Numbered from the stretch's first letter, positions 15,014 through 25,360 are shown. The stretch is 64,000 bases of DNA from Gammaproteobacteria bacterium (GCA_028868515.1 JAGWUI010000004.1:62001-126000), one strand, 5' to 3'. Notes: generated by a model from the sequence alone, not told the origin. Translations and numbers: made by a program.

Positions 15014-16237
15014 TTAACCCTTCAATGAAGCAATTGCTGCATCAACACCTTCGATGCTATCTGCTGCTTCTTTGATACGGCGTAGCGCTTCAACTAAGGT
15101 TTCATCCGCAGTCGCGTAAGAAATACGCATGTAGCCACCGAGACCAAATGCATCACCTGGTACAACAGCAACACCAGTTTTCTCAAGTAACCACTCAGAG
15201 AATTCTGTGCATGATTTCAAACCTAATGCACGGATCAATGGACGTACGCTTGCGTAGGCATAGAATGCACCGTCTGCAGGTAAGCAAGTGATACCTTTGA
15301 TTTCGTTCAAGCCTTTCACGACGAGGTCATGACGACGTTTGAATGCTTCAATCATTGGCTTCAATACATCTTGTGGACCATTCAGCGCAGCTTCAGCAGC
15401 CGCTTGGCTGATTGATGCTGGGTTACTGGTTGATTGTGATTGCACGTTTTTCATCGCGTTGATGATTTTTGCAGGACCCGCTGCATAGCCGATGCGCCAG
15501 CCAGTCATTGCATAGGCTTTCGATACACCATTCAATACGAATGTGCGGTCATAAAGATCAGGTGCAACATTCAGGATGTTGTGGAATGGCTCGTCAGTCC
15601 AGATGATCGGTTCGTACATGTCATCAGATGCGACATAGACTTGTGGGTGACGACGTAATACTTCAGCAAGTTCAGTCAATTCTTGTTTGGTGTAAACCAT
15701 GCCTGTCGGGTTCGATGGGCTGTTTAATACCAATAGTTTAGTTTTTGGTGTGATCGCAGCTTCAAGTTGAGCAGCAGTGATTTTGAAGCGTTGTTCTTCG
15801 CCACATTGCACGATGACTGGAACGCCTTCTGCGATGATGGTCATGTCTGGATAAGACACCCAGAATGGCGCAGGGATAATCACTTCATCACCTGCATTCA
15901 AAAATGCGAGTGCGAGGTTAAAGAAACTTTGTTTGCCACCTGATGACACCAAAATTTGGTTTGGTGCGTAGTCGAGGTTATTGTCACGTTTGAATTTGGC
16001 GATAATGGCTTTTTTCAAACCTGGTGTACCGTCTACTGCGGTATATTTGGTGAAACCATTATTAATTGCCTGAATCGCTGCGTCTTTAATATGTTGAGGC
16101 GTATCAAAATCTGGCTCACCTGCACCTAAGCCAATAATATCGCGACCAGCAGCTTTGAGTTCAGCAGCTTTATTGGTCACAGCGAGTGTTGGTGATGGTT
16201 TGATGGCGTTGACACGGTCAGATAGACGAACTTCCAC
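15014..16237 (-). CDS. aspC: aspartate aminotransferase, PLP-dependent class I (Igamma type)
   Basis: A 407-residue aminotransferase that interconverts aspartate/2-oxoglutarate and oxaloacetate/glutamate. GAGEPDFDTP, SSGGKQSFFNLALAF, NSPSNPTG and the PLP-lysine motif NGVSKAYAMTGWRIGY are present, as is the C-terminal substrate-carboxylate Arg in GYMRISYA. The closest type is subgroup Igamma (aatA-like) rather than E. coli AspC. The start is GTG 16237, with AAGGA about 10 bases upstream on the minus strand. It begins the chromosomal backbone right of the island. Confidence 0.88.
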   Translation of the reverse strand: MEVRLSDRVNAIKPSPTLAVTNKAAELKAAGRDIIGLGAGEPDFDTPQHIKDAAIQAINNGFTKYTAVDGTPGLKKAIIAKFKRDNNLDYAPNQILVSSGGKQSFFNLALAFLNAGDEVIIPAPFWVSYPDMTIIAEGVPVIVQCGEEQRFKITAAQLEAAITPKTKLLVLNSPSNPTGMVYTKQELTELAEVLRRHPQVYVASDDMYEPIIWTDEPFHNILNVAPDLYDRTFVLNGVSKAYAMTGWRIGYAAGPAKIINAMKNVQSQSTSNPASISQAAAEAALNGPQDVLKPMIEAFKRRHDLVVKGLNEIKGITCLPADGAFYAYASVRPLIRALGLKSCTEFSEWLLEKTGVAVVPGDAFGLGGYMRISYATADETLVEALRRIKEAADSIEGVDAAIASLKG

Positions 16238-16620
16238 GGCATTGATTCCTTATACGGACAGAGGTAAAAACGGATGGTACAAATTGCATTCGACAAACCT
16301 GACAATTTTAGCTGATTTTTGCGCCAGTGTCGGTAGTTTGGTTACAGATTGGTGAATGTTTTTTTGTTTATTGATGTGGTTTTTAAAGTCAAAAGCAAAA
16401 TCCTCCCCAACCCTCCTTTTTCAAAGGAGGGAGCTTTTGTTCCCTTCTTTGGAAAAGAGGCTCGACATATATTTCTCGAGGGGAGATTTTGCTTTTGACG
16501 TTCACGAACTGACACGACGATTTGCGCTGTACCTGCTATAGTTACCGATGCGATTTATTTTTGTGTTGCCCGCACAGATCAAAAGGCTCAATGAGCTATT
16601 CAGGTATTGAGGAAAGCTAA
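16238..16620. other. intergenic region between aspC and uvrB
   Basis: Separates the divergent aspC and uvrB genes. Apart from the palindromic element at 16388-16499 it holds TATAGT at 16537-16542, a possible -10 for uvrB without a convincing -35 at normal distance. No SOS-type box was recognised, in keeping with the absence of a classical LexA system in Acinetobacter relatives. Confidence 0.4.
16388..16499. repeat. 112-bp palindromic intergenic element
   Basis: The ends are exact 15-bp inverted repeats (GTCAAAAGCAAAATC at 16388-16402 and its complement at 16485-16499). Inside lies a hairpin CCCTCCTTT...AAAGGAGGG. The TCAAAAGCAA + CCTCCCC + CCTCC order also occurs at 30733-30774, so it is a dispersed MITE-like or REP-like family. 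Confidence 0.65.
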
Positions 16621-18738
16621 ATGCGTGAACCGACCAAAACCCGTTCAGCCGATGATTTGAAACACATCGCGACGCACATCCAAGAAGAAGCCAAAAAAAC
16701 AGGCACGAATTTGTCGGGTACGCAAGCGACAGGGCAGGCGTTTGATCTCGTCACAGATTTTAAACCCGCAGGTGATCAGCCGCAGGCGATTGAGAAGCTG
16801 GTGCGCGGCGTTAATCAAGGCATGAAAAATCAATTACTGCTTGGTGTGACGGGTTCTGGTAAGACCTATACGATGGCGAATGTCATCGCTCAGACGCAGC
16901 GCCCGACTATTATCATGGCGCACAACAAGACGTTGGCCGCGCAGCTTTATGGCGAGTTTAAAGCCTTTTTTCCGCATAACGCTGTGGAATATTTCGTGAG
17001 TTATTACGACTATTACCAACCTGAAGCCTATGTGCCTTCATCCGATACATTCATCGAAAAAGATTCAGCGATCAACGATCAGATTGACCAGATGCGTTTG
17101 AGTGCGACGCGCGCGCTATTAGAAAGACGCGATGCGATTATTGTGGCATCAGTGTCAGCGATTTATGGTTTGGGTGATCCTGAAGCGTATTTAAAAATGC
17201 TGCTGCATATCGTGCGTGGTGATCGGGTAGATCGGGCGGCAATTATTCGACGTTTGGTGGATATGCAGTACACGCGCAATGAAATTGATTTCGAGCGTGG
17301 CACGTATCGAGTGCGTGGTGAGATTTTAGATATTTTCCCTGCGGAATCCGATCAGCAAGCGGTGCGCGTTGAGCTGTTTGATGATGAGGTGGAGAAGATC
17401 ACTTGGTTTGATCCTTTGACGGGCAAAGCAACTAAAAAAGTCGATCGGATTACCATCTATCCAAAGAGCCATTATGTGACCCCGCGTGAGAAGTTGGAGG
17501 CGGCGCGTGAGACGATTCGTGAGGAGTTGGAGGAGCGTTTAGCGTTCTTCCGTGCCAATGATAAATTGCTCGAAGCGCAGCGCATTGAGCAGCGTACCCG
17601 CTACGATTTAGAGATGATTCAACAGCTTGGTTATACTAATGGCATTGAAAATTACTCACGTCATTTGTCGGGTCGTCCTGCAGGCGAAGCGCCACCGACG
17701 CTGTTTGATTATGTGCCTGAAGATGCACTGTTTTTTATTGATGAGTCGCATGTGTCTGTTCCACAAATTGGCGCAATGTATAAAGGCGATCGTTCGCGCA
17801 AAGAAACGCTGGTGGATTATGGTTTCCGTTTGCCAAGCGCACTGGATAATCGCCCACTGAAATTTGAGGAGTGGGAACGCATTACGCCTGCCACGATTTA
17901 TGTCACGGCAACGCCAGCACTCTATGAGTTAGAAAAAAGTGAACAAGTGGTCGAGCAACTTGTGCGCCCGACAGGTTTGGTTGATCCAGAAATCGAAATT
18001 CGTCCTGTGTTGACACAGGTTGATGATGTCTTGTCTGAAATTAATTTGCGTAAAGAAAAAAATGAGCGTGTGCTGATTACGACACTGACTAAACGCATGT
18101 CTGAAGACCTGACCAGTTATCTTAAAGAGTACGGAATTAAGGTTGCGTATTTGCATTCGGATGTGGATACGGTCGAGCGAACCAAAATTATTCATGATCT
18201 GCGCATGGGTGTGCATGATGTGTTGGTCGGCATTAACTTGCTGCGTGAAGGCTTGGATATGCCCGAAGTGTCGTTGGTGGCGATTTTGGATGCGGATAAG
18301 GAAGGCTTCTTGCGTTCTGAACGTGCCTTGATTCAGACCATTGGACGGGCAGCACGCCATCTCAATGGTAAGGCGATTTTGTATGCGGATAAGATCACGC
18401 CGTCGATGCAACGCGCGATGGATGAAACCGAACGTCGCCGTGCAAAACAAATTGCGTTTAATGAAGAACATGGCATTACGCCGCGTAGTGCAACACGACA
18501 AACGTTGCGTGATATTAGTGTTCAAGAGGATATTTACGATCCAACGGATACCAGTGTTTTGCAGCCGACACCAAGTGATATCGATGAGCATTTGTTGCGT
18601 GATCCGAAACTGCTTGCCAAACATATTCAACAGCTTGAAAAAGCCATGAATGAAAAAGCCAAACAGCTTCAGTTTGAGCAAGCCGCGCGCTTGCGTGATG
18701 AAGTGAAGAAGTTAAAGGCACATTTAATATCGGCTTAG
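16621..18738 (+). CDS. uvrB: excinuclease ABC subunit B
   Basis: A 705-residue DNA-damage recognition helicase of nucleotide excision repair, loaded by UvrA and recruiting UvrC. The Walker A motif is [10 protein letters not shown], the beta-hairpin [12 protein letters not shown], and the DEAD-like box [10 protein letters not shown]. The helicase motifs [11 protein letters not shown] and [11 protein letters not shown] are present, and the C-terminus carries a UVR motif ([17 protein letters not shown]). It is ~30 residues longer at the N-terminus than E. coli UvrB. An internal start is possible because no strong Shine-Dalgarno precedes ATG 16621. Confidence 0.97.
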   Translation: MREPTKTRSADDLKHIATHIQEEAKKTGTNLSGTQATGQAFDLVTDFKPAGDQPQAIEKLVRGVNQGMKNQLLLGVTGSGKTYTMANVIAQTQRPTIIMAHNKTLAAQLYGEFKAFFPHNAVEYFVSYYDYYQPEAYVPSSDTFIEKDSAINDQIDQMRLSATRALLERRDAIIVASVSAIYGLGDPEAYLKMLLHIVRGDRVDRAAIIRRLVDMQYTRNEIDFERGTYRVRGEILDIFPAESDQQAVRVELFDDEVEKITWFDPLTGKATKKVDRITIYPKSHYVTPREKLEAARETIREELEERLAFFRANDKLLEAQRIEQRTRYDLEMIQQLGYTNGIENYSRHLSGRPAGEAPPTLFDYVPEDALFFIDESHVSVPQIGAMYKGDRSRKETLVDYGFRLPSALDNRPLKFEEWERITPATIYVTATPALYELEKSEQVVEQLVRPTGLVDPEIEIRPVLTQVDDVLSEINLRKEKNERVLITTLTKRMSEDLTSYLKEYGIKVAYLHSDVDTVERTKIIHDLRMGVHDVLVGINLLREGLDMPEVSLVAILDADKEGFLRSERALIQTIGRAARHLNGKAILYADKITPSMQRAMDETERRRAKQIAFNEEHGITPRSATRQTLRDISVQEDIYDPTDTSVLQPTPSDIDEHLLRDPKLLAKHIQQLEKAMNEKAKQLQFEQAARLRDEVKKLKAHLISA

Positions 18739-18852
18739 CTGCCTGAATATCGAGTTGTCAGATATAAGGTATTTGTTTAATGACAATTATTAACGCTAAG
18801 GAAGCGGATTTGCGCTAATCTAGATCAATAGTTCATGGATGGTGATCAGAAA

Positions 18853-20196
18853 ATGACGCTCACTCGACTGCTTTCTTCCCGATTACTTTCTTCTCAATTG
18901 CTGCTTAGTTGTATGGTTGTTGCCGCGATGACCACCGCTTATGCAGATGATAATGATCCTCAGCATCAGGCTGAACGCCGTGCAGAGTTAAATAAGCAGC
19001 GTGCGAATGTGGCGATGCAAGGTGCGATGGCGAATAGTCAAGCGCCCGGTATGCATTTCATGCCAATCCCTCGTATTCAGCCAGCAGCATCTCAGAACAA
19101 TGTACCGCAAAGCAACGCACAGCAGAACAGCGCGCCACAGAACAATCCACCGCAAAATCGTCCGCCGCAAAATACTCAGCCGCGCCCTCAACCTACCATT
19201 CAAAATGCACCTGTAGGGTTCAATAAGCCGAATAATCCAGCGAATACAGGTTCTACAACATTCACGCGCTATCAAGGCACTAATCAGCCTCAGAATCCAC
19301 AGTCGCAAGGATCTCAATCTTGGGGATCTCACGGGGATCACGATTCAGATCGACAACGTGGCTCGCATAATCAAGGTTTCAATAATAGCGTTCGATTTAA
19401 CAACAATATTGGATTTAATAATACGATTGATCAGAACCGCGATATGCGATTTGATCACGATGATTTTCACCGTGAACCACATTTTGATTCAGGCTGGGAA
19501 AATCATTATCGGATGCCGTATCGTCATGGCGATTGGGGCGGATATCATGTGCGATATGTCCAAAACTGGCCACGTCATTACACGTGGTGGGAGCATGGTT
19601 GGAGAGAGGACTATCAAGCGATTGATCCCTATTGGTTTGCATTGATTACCAGTATTGCCGTTGCTCAGGCGTGGTCTGATGCGGAGATTGCCCAAGCCAT
19701 CAATGATAATAATCTCAGACAGCAACTCATTTATGATGCGGACGTGAGACAGCAAATGATCGATTCTGGATATCCAGCCGATCAAGTGGATTATCCTGAT
19801 AATGACTTCGGTGCGGATGGCTATGGTGCGCAGTATTCGAATCAATATAATCAGAGCCAATATTCAGGGCAATATCGTCAAGGGCAAGTGATGATTCAAC
19901 CTTCGCAAAGTAGTTCTTATCCACCTCCGAATCAACCTGCGCCAAGCTATACAACAGGCAATGCCACAAGCTATGTGAGCCCAAACTCGCCGTTATACAC
20001 AGGTTATCAAAATACCAATTTAGCGTCTGGCGAACAAATCGCGAATCTGAATGCCAATAAAAACGCTTTGTTTTTTTGTACTGCGGGGAATAAACCCGCA
20101 GCAATCCAAGCGTTTCATCAAATCCAAACTACTGACATGAGCGTTTGGAAAACGATGGAGCGTTTTGATCGTTGTTCGGCTTGGGCGACACCCTAA
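18853..20196 (+). CDS. secreted Asn/Gln/Pro-rich low-complexity protein
   Basis: 447 residues from ATG 18853, which is preceded by GGTGATC, an excellent match to the anti-Shine-Dalgarno; an upstream ATG at 18835 has no such site. A signal peptide (RLLSSQLLLSCMVVAAMTTAYA) is followed by a Q/N/P repeat region (residues ~75-125), an Asn/Phe and His/Asp-rich middle, and a more ordered part with WPRHYTWWEHGWREDYQAIDPYW. The C-terminus contains two Cys. Extracytoplasmic location is certain from the signal; function is unknown. The His/Trp/Tyr-rich segment resembles that of some RcnB-like periplasmic proteins. Confidence 0.6.
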   Translation: MTLTRLLSSRLLSSQLLLSCMVVAAMTTAYADDNDPQHQAERRAELNKQRANVAMQGAMANSQAPGMHFMPIPRIQPAASQNNVPQSNAQQNSAPQNNPPQNRPPQNTQPRPQPTIQNAPVGFNKPNNPANTGSTTFTRYQGTNQPQNPQSQGSQSWGSHGDHDSDRQRGSHNQGFNNSVRFNNNIGFNNTIDQNRDMRFDHDDFHREPHFDSGWENHYRMPYRHGDWGGYHVRYVQNWPRHYTWWEHGWREDYQAIDPYWFALITSIAVAQAWSDAEIAQAINDNNLRQQLIYDADVRQQMIDSGYPADQVDYPDNDFGADGYGAQYSNQYNQSQYSGQYRQGQVMIQPSQSSSYPPPNQPAPSYTTGNATSYVSPNSPLYTGYQNTNLASGEQIANLNANKNALFFCTAGNKPAAIQAFHQIQTTDMSVWKTMERFDRCSAWATP

Positions 20197-21414
20197 TTGA
20201 ATGGATTTGAGTTGAATGATTCTGAGTTAAAAGGCTCTGAATTGCTTGAATTGGATCGTTGGTCAATTCAGGTTGTTGAGTCGATGCGTGATTTTCCAGA
20301 GCGTTTTTGGTCAGGTCAATCGACGCCGTTTATGCGGCGTGCATTTTGGCTCGCGCTAGAGGAAGGCAATGCGATTGGTTCGCAAGCGGGTTGGTATGGT
20401 CAACACTTAATCGTTTGTCGAGATGGTGAACCCGTTGCAGCACTTCCTTTGTTTGTCAAAACTCATAATCGTGGTGAATACGTCTTTGACCATGCGTGGG
20501 CACAGGCGTATGCGCGTCATGGCTTAGATTATTATCCGCGATTAGTGACGAGTGTTCCGTTTACTCCCGTGACGGGTTCGCGTGTTTTATTGGCGAAAGA
20601 CGTCGAATTAGCGGATGTTTTGCCCGCGTTATTACAAGGTATTCAAGCCTTAGCGCAAAAATACGGCGCATCGTCATGGCATGGTCTTTTTCTCAATCAG
20701 GATTTCTTGCAAGCGTATCGTGATGTTGGCTTTTCCAATCCACAAACTCCTAAACTTGCAGAACGTGTCAATGTGCAATTCCTCTGGGAAAATCAAAACT
20801 ATGCTGATTTCACCTCATTCTTAAATCTACTGACTGCAAAACGTCGTAAAAGCATTCGTGTCGAGCGTGAAAAAGTTGCAGCACAAGGTATTACATGTCG
20901 ATGGCTTGAAGGCGCAGATATCACAAGTGCAGATTGGCAATTCTTCTATCAGTGTTATCAAAATACCTATCATATTCGTGGGCAGAAACCGTATTTATCG
21001 CAGTCATTTTTTACGCAGCTCGGTGCAACCATGCCAGATGCTTTAGCGTTGGTGATTGCGCAAGATGCTGATCAAAATCCGATTGCTTCGGCGTTGTTTT
21101 TTAAAGACGAACAAACCTTATATGGGCGTTATTGGGGAGCGATTTGTGATGTGGATTCTTTGCATTTCGAGGTCTGCTATTACCAAGGTATTGAGTATGC
21201 GATTCAACATGATTTACGGTGGTTTGATCCGGGAACGCAAGGCGAGCATAAGTTGATTCGTGGCTTCGCCCCCGTATTTACGCACTCGCTGCACTGGTTG
21301 GCTGAGCCTGCATTTATGGATGCGGTGATGGATTTTACAGTTCTTGAGCGAGTTGGCGTTGAGGCTTATTTTGAAGAAGCGATGGGTTGTTTACCTTATA
21401 AAAAAGTTGAGTGA
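20197..21414 (+). CDS. FemAB/GNAT-like acyltransferase family protein (PF04339/DUF482)
   Basis: A 405-residue protein with family signatures PFMRRAFWLALEEGNAIG near the start, GWYGQHLIVCRDGEPVAALPLF, then YPRLVTSVPFTPVTGSRVL and, in the C-terminal half, RWFDPGTQGEHKLIRGFAPV. The family is a double GNAT-like fold related to FemAB aminoacyl transferases; the donor and acceptor are unknown. The first usable start is TTG 20197, immediately after the stop of the upstream gene, because the next ATG (20284) would cut into the domain. Translational coupling to the secreted protein gene is therefore likely. Confidence 0.75.
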   Translation: MNGFELNDSELKGSELLELDRWSIQVVESMRDFPERFWSGQSTPFMRRAFWLALEEGNAIGSQAGWYGQHLIVCRDGEPVAALPLFVKTHNRGEYVFDHAWAQAYARHGLDYYPRLVTSVPFTPVTGSRVLLAKDVELADVLPALLQGIQALAQKYGASSWHGLFLNQDFLQAYRDVGFSNPQTPKLAERVNVQFLWENQNYADFTSFLNLLTAKRRKSIRVEREKVAAQGITCRWLEGADITSADWQFFYQCYQNTYHIRGQKPYLSQSFFTQLGATMPDALALVIAQDADQNPIASALFFKDEQTLYGRYWGAICDVDSLHFEVCYYQGIEYAIQHDLRWFDPGTQGEHKLIRGFAPVFTHSLHWLAEPAFMDAVMDFTVLERVGVEAYFEEAMGCLPYKKVE

Positions 21415-21551
21415 AATGCCTGTTTTTGAGCTCTGATTTGGTCTGTTCTATTTATGTTTACTTCATAGTCTTTCTTATAAAAAGAGATGTTTTCTCCTCA
21501 TAAAACGATGCACTATTAGGACACATCTCACAGTGCAGGGGAGCACAAAAA

Positions 21552-22127
21552 ATGTCAAAGGTCGCGATTGTTTACTTTAGCGGTTATGGTCATACCAAAA
21601 AGCAAGCTGAAGCTGTTTTGGCTGGCGCTGCCTCGGTTGCAGGCACAGTGGTAGAGCTGATTCGTATTGATGAGCAAGGTAATTTGTCGGATGCAGCATG
21701 GGAAATGTTGGTGGCATCGGATGGGATTATCTTTGGTTCGCCAACATACATGGGCGGTGTGGCATGGCAATTTAAGAAGTTTGCTGATGCATCGAGCAAA
21801 CCTTGGTATGCTCAGGCATGGAAAGATAAACCAGCGGCTGGATTTACTAACTCAGCCTCAATGAATGGCGATAAGGGTTCAACGATTTCTTATATGATCA
21901 CGTTTGCTATGCAACATTCGATGTTGTGGGTTGGTACAGGCATGTTGCCTGCAAATAGCAAAGCAGCAGTCCGTAATGATGTAAATTATTTAGCGGGTTC
22001 CTCTGGTTTATTGGCGCAATCTCCATCAGATTCAACACCTGATGAAGGGCCATTACCGGGTGACTTAGAGACTGCAAAATTGTTTGGTGTGCGTTTTGCT
22101 GAGCAGGTGAAGCGCTTGACGAAGTAA
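21552..22127 (+). CDS. flavodoxin-fold FMN-binding protein (WrbA-like NAD(P)H:quinone oxidoreductase family)
   Basis: A 191-residue protein with a flavodoxin fold: phosphate loop YFSGYGHTKKQAEAV at the N-terminus, DGIIFGSPTYMGGVAWQFKKFAD around residue 60, and an FMN-binding GFTNSASMNGDKGST segment. Members reduce quinones or related oxidants with NAD(P)H, two electrons at a time. GGGGAG before the ATG is a strong ribosome site. It is a single-gene unit with its own terminator. Confidence 0.82.
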   Translation: MSKVAIVYFSGYGHTKKQAEAVLAGAASVAGTVVELIRIDEQGNLSDAAWEMLVASDGIIFGSPTYMGGVAWQFKKFADASSKPWYAQAWKDKPAAGFTNSASMNGDKGSTISYMITFAMQHSMLWVGTGMLPANSKAAVRNDVNYLAGSSGLLAQSPSDSTPDEGPLPGDLETAKLFGVRFAEQVKRLTK

Positions 22128-22138
22128 TTTGTTTGATG

Positions 22139-22172
22139 TGAAAAAAAACAGTCCTTTGGGGCTGTTTTTTTA
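22139..22172 (+). terminator. rho-independent terminator
   Basis: AAAAACAG...CTGTTTTTTT forms an A/T-rich stem with GC base pairs near the loop, followed by a T-run. It ends the flavodoxin-like gene. Confidence 0.75.
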
Positions 22173-22521
22173 TGTTTTGGAGTAAGTTATTTGATGTAAA
22201 AACTAAGTCACTTGGGAGTCTTTTCGTTGAAATTATTAATGGGAGGATACGCCTACCGCGGGTCTTCCTTTTGTCTTGGCAAAAGGAAGCAAAACCGTGT
22301 CCGACGCAAAACTCGTGTGCAGGGAGGTACATTTAAGATGAATGTGTTTCAAAGATGCCAGCAATTAAATAATAGTCTCCTGACTCAAACAGTTGCTCTG
22401 GACGAATTAGAGGCAAAGAAAAAATGAGGAAGAGTTAGTTGTTAGTTATTTTTCCGAAGGCATTTTTTTGTGTAATCCGTTAAACTTACCGCAATCAAAA
22501 TAGTCTTTAAGGATCGCGTCG
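22173..22521. other. intergenic region with a hairpin repeat remnant
   Basis: No real gene is seen. A perfect 10-bp hairpin CTTCCTTTTG / CAAAAGGAAG lies at 22264-22289. The surrounding frame reads GSSFCLGKRKQNR-like, a peptide that turns up as a false gene over dispersed repeats in many genomes, so this is probably a repeat remnant. AAGGA before ATG 22522 is the pyrB ribosome site. Confidence 0.45.
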
Positions 22522-23535
22522 ATGCATACGTCAGCACAGCACCATTCTGCGTTACATTTGCCGAGCCAACTGCAGTTAAATCGTGCAGGTAATCTCCAAC
22601 ATTTCTTGGGCATCGAAGGCCTATCTCGCGCGCATTTGACGCGCATTCTCGAAACTGCTGAAACTTTTCTTGGTGAGAATGGGCAGATTTTGAATCAGCC
22701 TTTGCTCGATGGTCGCACGGTGATGAATCTGTTTTTTGAACCGTCTACGCGGACTCGTACAACTTTTGAAGTGGCAGCGAAGCGTTTATCCGCCAACGTT
22801 CTCAATATCGATATTCAGCGTTCAAGTACCTCAAAAGGCGAAACGCTGCGCGATACCTTGTGGAACTTAGAAGCGATGACGGCGGATGTGTTTGTTGTGC
22901 GTCATTCAGCTTCGGGTGCGGCGCATTTCATGGCGCAATCAGTGTGTCCTCAGGTCGCAATTATTAATGCTGGCGATGGTCGTCACGCGCATCCAACACA
23001 AGCCATGCTCGATATGCTCACGATTCGCCGTCATGCAGGTCGTCCATTTAGCGAACTGACGGTTGCGATTATTGGTGATATTAAACATTCACGTGTCGCA
23101 CGTTCTGATATTCAAGCATTACAAACTTTAGGTGCAAAAGAAGTGCGGATCATCGCGCCACGCACCTTATTGCCAACTGGTTTTGAAGCCTTCGGTGTGA
23201 AAGTTTTTGAAAACATGGATAAAGGTGTTGCGGGTGCTGATGTGGTGATTTCGCTACGTATCCAAAATGAACGGATTGCGTCACCGCTGCTAGCCAGTTC
23301 AGATGAGTTTTACAAGTTATACGGCATGACTGAGGCTCGGTTAAAGTTAGCAAATCCGAATGCGCTCGTCATGCATCCGGGGCCGATGAATCGTGGTGTA
23401 GAGATTGCATCGAGTGTTGCCGATGGGCCGCAATCATTGATTTTAAAACAGGTTAATTACGGGATTGCAGTTCGAATGGCGGTGTTGTCATTGGCAATGC
23501 AAGGACAGTTAGATGCGCGGGAGATGACAGCATGA
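22522..23535 (+). CDS. pyrB: aspartate carbamoyltransferase catalytic subunit
   Basis: A 337-residue enzyme that condenses carbamoyl phosphate and aspartate in pyrimidine synthesis. The carbamoyl-phosphate loop [30 protein letters not shown], the 80s-type loop [10 protein letters not shown] and the C-terminal [11 protein letters not shown] are all present. The gene overlaps the following dihydroorotase-like gene by four bases (ATGA). This gene order is that of class A ATCases, in which PyrB forms a dodecamer with an inactive dihydroorotase. Confidence 0.97.
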   Translation: MHTSAQHHSALHLPSQLQLNRAGNLQHFLGIEGLSRAHLTRILETAETFLGENGQILNQPLLDGRTVMNLFFEPSTRTRTTFEVAAKRLSANVLNIDIQRSSTSKGETLRDTLWNLEAMTADVFVVRHSASGAAHFMAQSVCPQVAIINAGDGRHAHPTQAMLDMLTIRRHAGRPFSELTVAIIGDIKHSRVARSDIQALQTLGAKEVRIIAPRTLLPTGFEAFGVKVFENMDKGVAGADVVISLRIQNERIASPLLASSDEFYKLYGMTEARLKLANPNALVMHPGPMNRGVEIASSVADGPQSLILKQVNYGIAVRMAVLSLAMQGQLDAREMTA

Positions 23536-24803
23536 GCGAATTCCACATTAAACACGACGTGAATGCTGGCGTGGTTCATATTCAAAATATTCGTGTGCTT
23601 GACCCTGTACATGGTTCGGATGAAGTGCGTTCAGTGTGGATTAAACATGGTCAATTAATCCCTGAGCCAACGGATTTATCGACGATTGAAAAGACGATTG
23701 ATGGTACAGGCAAATGGTTGATGCCAGCGTTGGTTGACCTTTGTGCGCGCTTGCGTGAACCGGGTGAACAGCAACATGGTACGCTGAAAAGTGAAGGGCA
23801 GGCGGCGCGTGCAGCAGGTTTCCTGCATGTCGCGATTCCACCAGATACCAAGCCAGTTCTCGAAAGTGGTGCGCTTTTGCCGGGTTTTCGTCAAAAAGCC
23901 TATGATGACGGCGGGATTTATCTGCATGTGATCGGTGCACTGACTAAAGGCTTGGAAGGTCAACAACCTGCAAACCTTGCTGGATTAAAACAAGGCAAAT
24001 GTATTGCGGTCAGTAATGCGCGTAAACCATTTGCTAACAATGAAGTGCTGCTTCGCACACTGGAATATGCCGAAACATTGGGTCTAACTGTATTTTTCTA
24101 CCCTGAAGATACGGTTCTTGCCAATGATGGTTGTGTCCATGATGGTTTCATGGCATCACGTCAAGGTTTGGCGGGTATTCCTGCGATTGCGGAAACAGTT
24201 GCACTGAGTACGCAATTATTACTCGTTGAAGCGACTGGTGTCCGTGCGCACTTTAGTCAGCTTTCCTGTGCGGCTTCGGTTGAATTAATTGCTGCTGCTA
24301 AGAAAAAGAATCTGCCTGTAACTGCTGATGTGGCGATGCATCAACTGTATTTGACTGATGCAAGCATTGATGGTTTTAATTCTGCTGCGCATGTGCGTCC
24401 GCCGTTGCGTAGTTTTAAAGACCGTGAAGGTTTACGCGCTGGCGTGGCGAGTGGTGTGATTGATGCGATTTGTAGTCATCATGAGCCGTTGTCAGCGACA
24501 GCAAAGATGATGCCGTTTGCGGAAACAGAAGCGGGTATTTCGGCGTTTGATAGTTTTATGGCGCTGGGTGTCGGATTGGTGCGTGATGGAGTGTTGTCGC
24601 CACTGGATTTGGCGCGTCGTATAAGTAAGTCACCTGCTGAGATTGCAGGGATTGAAACGATGCGTGAAGCCGTTGGTGGTTGGGTTGTGGTTGATCCGAC
24701 TCATCAATGGACGATCAATGCGGAGAGTATTCAGTCATCAGGGAAAAATACACCGTTTTTGGGTGCGGTGTTGACAGGGAAAGTGACTGAGGTTGTTATT
24801 TAG
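23532..24803 (+). CDS. pyrX: inactive dihydroorotase-like subunit of ATCase (PyrC')
   Basis: A 423-residue amidohydrolase-fold protein. At the position of the zinc-binding HxH of true dihydroorotases the sequence is [10 protein letters not shown] (Cys71, Arg73), so the metal site is lost. The REPG that normally follows is kept. In Pseudomonas the equivalent PyrC' is catalytically dead but needed to assemble active PyrB. The same structural role is inferred here from the 4-base overlap with pyrB. A functional pyrC must lie elsewhere. Confidence 0.9.
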   Translation: MSEFHIKHDVNAGVVHIQNIRVLDPVHGSDEVRSVWIKHGQLIPEPTDLSTIEKTIDGTGKWLMPALVDLCARLREPGEQQHGTLKSEGQAARAAGFLHVAIPPDTKPVLESGALLPGFRQKAYDDGGIYLHVIGALTKGLEGQQPANLAGLKQGKCIAVSNARKPFANNEVLLRTLEYAETLGLTVFFYPEDTVLANDGCVHDGFMASRQGLAGIPAIAETVALSTQLLLVEATGVRAHFSQLSCAASVELIAAAKKKNLPVTADVAMHQLYLTDASIDGFNSAAHVRPPLRSFKDREGLRAGVASGVIDAICSHHEPLSATAKMMPFAETEAGISAFDSFMALGVGLVRDGVLSPLDLARRISKSPAEIAGIETMREAVGGWVVVDPTHQWTINAESIQSSGKNTPFLGAVLTGKVTEVVI

Positions 24804-24825
24804 TCTAAATTATTATTAATAATAT

Positions 24826-24867
24826 AACTCAATGAAACTCAATAAATTAGATGAGTTTCATTGAGTT
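24826..24867. repeat. perfect 16-bp hairpin after pyrX
   Basis: AACTCAATGAAACTCA (24826-24841) is exactly complementary to 24852-24867, with a 10-base AT-rich loop. There is no T-run, so it is not a classical terminator. It may stabilise the pyrBX message end. Confidence 0.65.
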
Positions 24868-24921
24868 TGAAAATATAATCAATTAAATTCAGAAGAAAAC
24901 TAAAAGATCAGGGAGATAGTG

Positions 24922-25323
24922 ATGTCCATTACATTAACGATGTCTGATGGTTCACTGACAGGTCAGGTTATTCAGCAATTTAAAATCCAGATTCCTACTT
25001 CAAAGACGACAGCGCGGCAGCTCATTGAGCAGCGTATTCGTCAAGAGGTTCTGCGTTATAACGACACCGAAACATTTCATCAGTTTAATGGCTTGGTTAC
25101 TCCGACTGAGCAGGAGGCAAAGCTGAATGGTTACGAGAAAGCTAAACCTAAAAAGATGATTGATGCTGATGTTCAATACCAAAAAGCTATTGAGGCATTC
25201 AGTAGTAATCGATTTTTTTTGTTAGTGGATGAGCGGCAGGTGACTGAGCTGGATTGTGAGTTGTTGGTATCGGAAGTGTCGACGGTTCAGTTTGTGAAGT
25301 TGGTGCCACTGGTTGGTGGATGA
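24922..25323 (+). CDS. small protein paired with a DUF4132 protein
   Basis: 133 residues from ATG 24922, with GGGAG six bases upstream; a GTG precedes it at 24919. There is no signal or membrane segment. The N-terminal half has ubiquitin-like spacing: beta strands SITLTMSDGSLTGQVIQQFKI, then TSKTTARQLIEQRIRQEV. The C-terminus ends in FLLVDERQVTELDCELLVSEVSTVQFVKLVPLVGG. The terminal Gly-Gly after a beta-grasp-like pattern is suggestive of a ubiquitin-like protein, but this is pattern inference only. It lies 37 bp before the DUF4132 gene and is probably its operon partner. Confidence 0.65.
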   Translation: MSITLTMSDGSLTGQVIQQFKIQIPTSKTTARQLIEQRIRQEVLRYNDTETFHQFNGLVTPTEQEAKLNGYEKAKPKKMIDADVQYQKAIEAFSSNRFFLLVDERQVTELDCELLVSEVSTVQFVKLVPLVGG

Positions 25324-25360
25324 TTTAATAATAGTTTGATAATTAAAAGGAAATTTGAAT

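Noticed and set aside
17969-17980. Partial match to the island operator inside uvrB
   Set aside because: Only one arm matches, there is no -10 at 11 bp, and it is within a conserved coding region.
17929-18681. 250-residue minus-strand frame opposite uvrB
   Set aside because: Shadow of the uvrB coding sequence; composition follows uvrB codon positions.
19489-19860. Ile/Arg-rich minus-strand frame opposite the low-complexity secreted protein
   Set aside because: Antisense reading of a biased sequence; no start signals.
22212-22427. 71-residue open frame with GSSFCLGKRKQNR
   Set aside because: It lies over a hairpin repeat and this peptide is a familiar false gene over dispersed repeats; no ribosome site.
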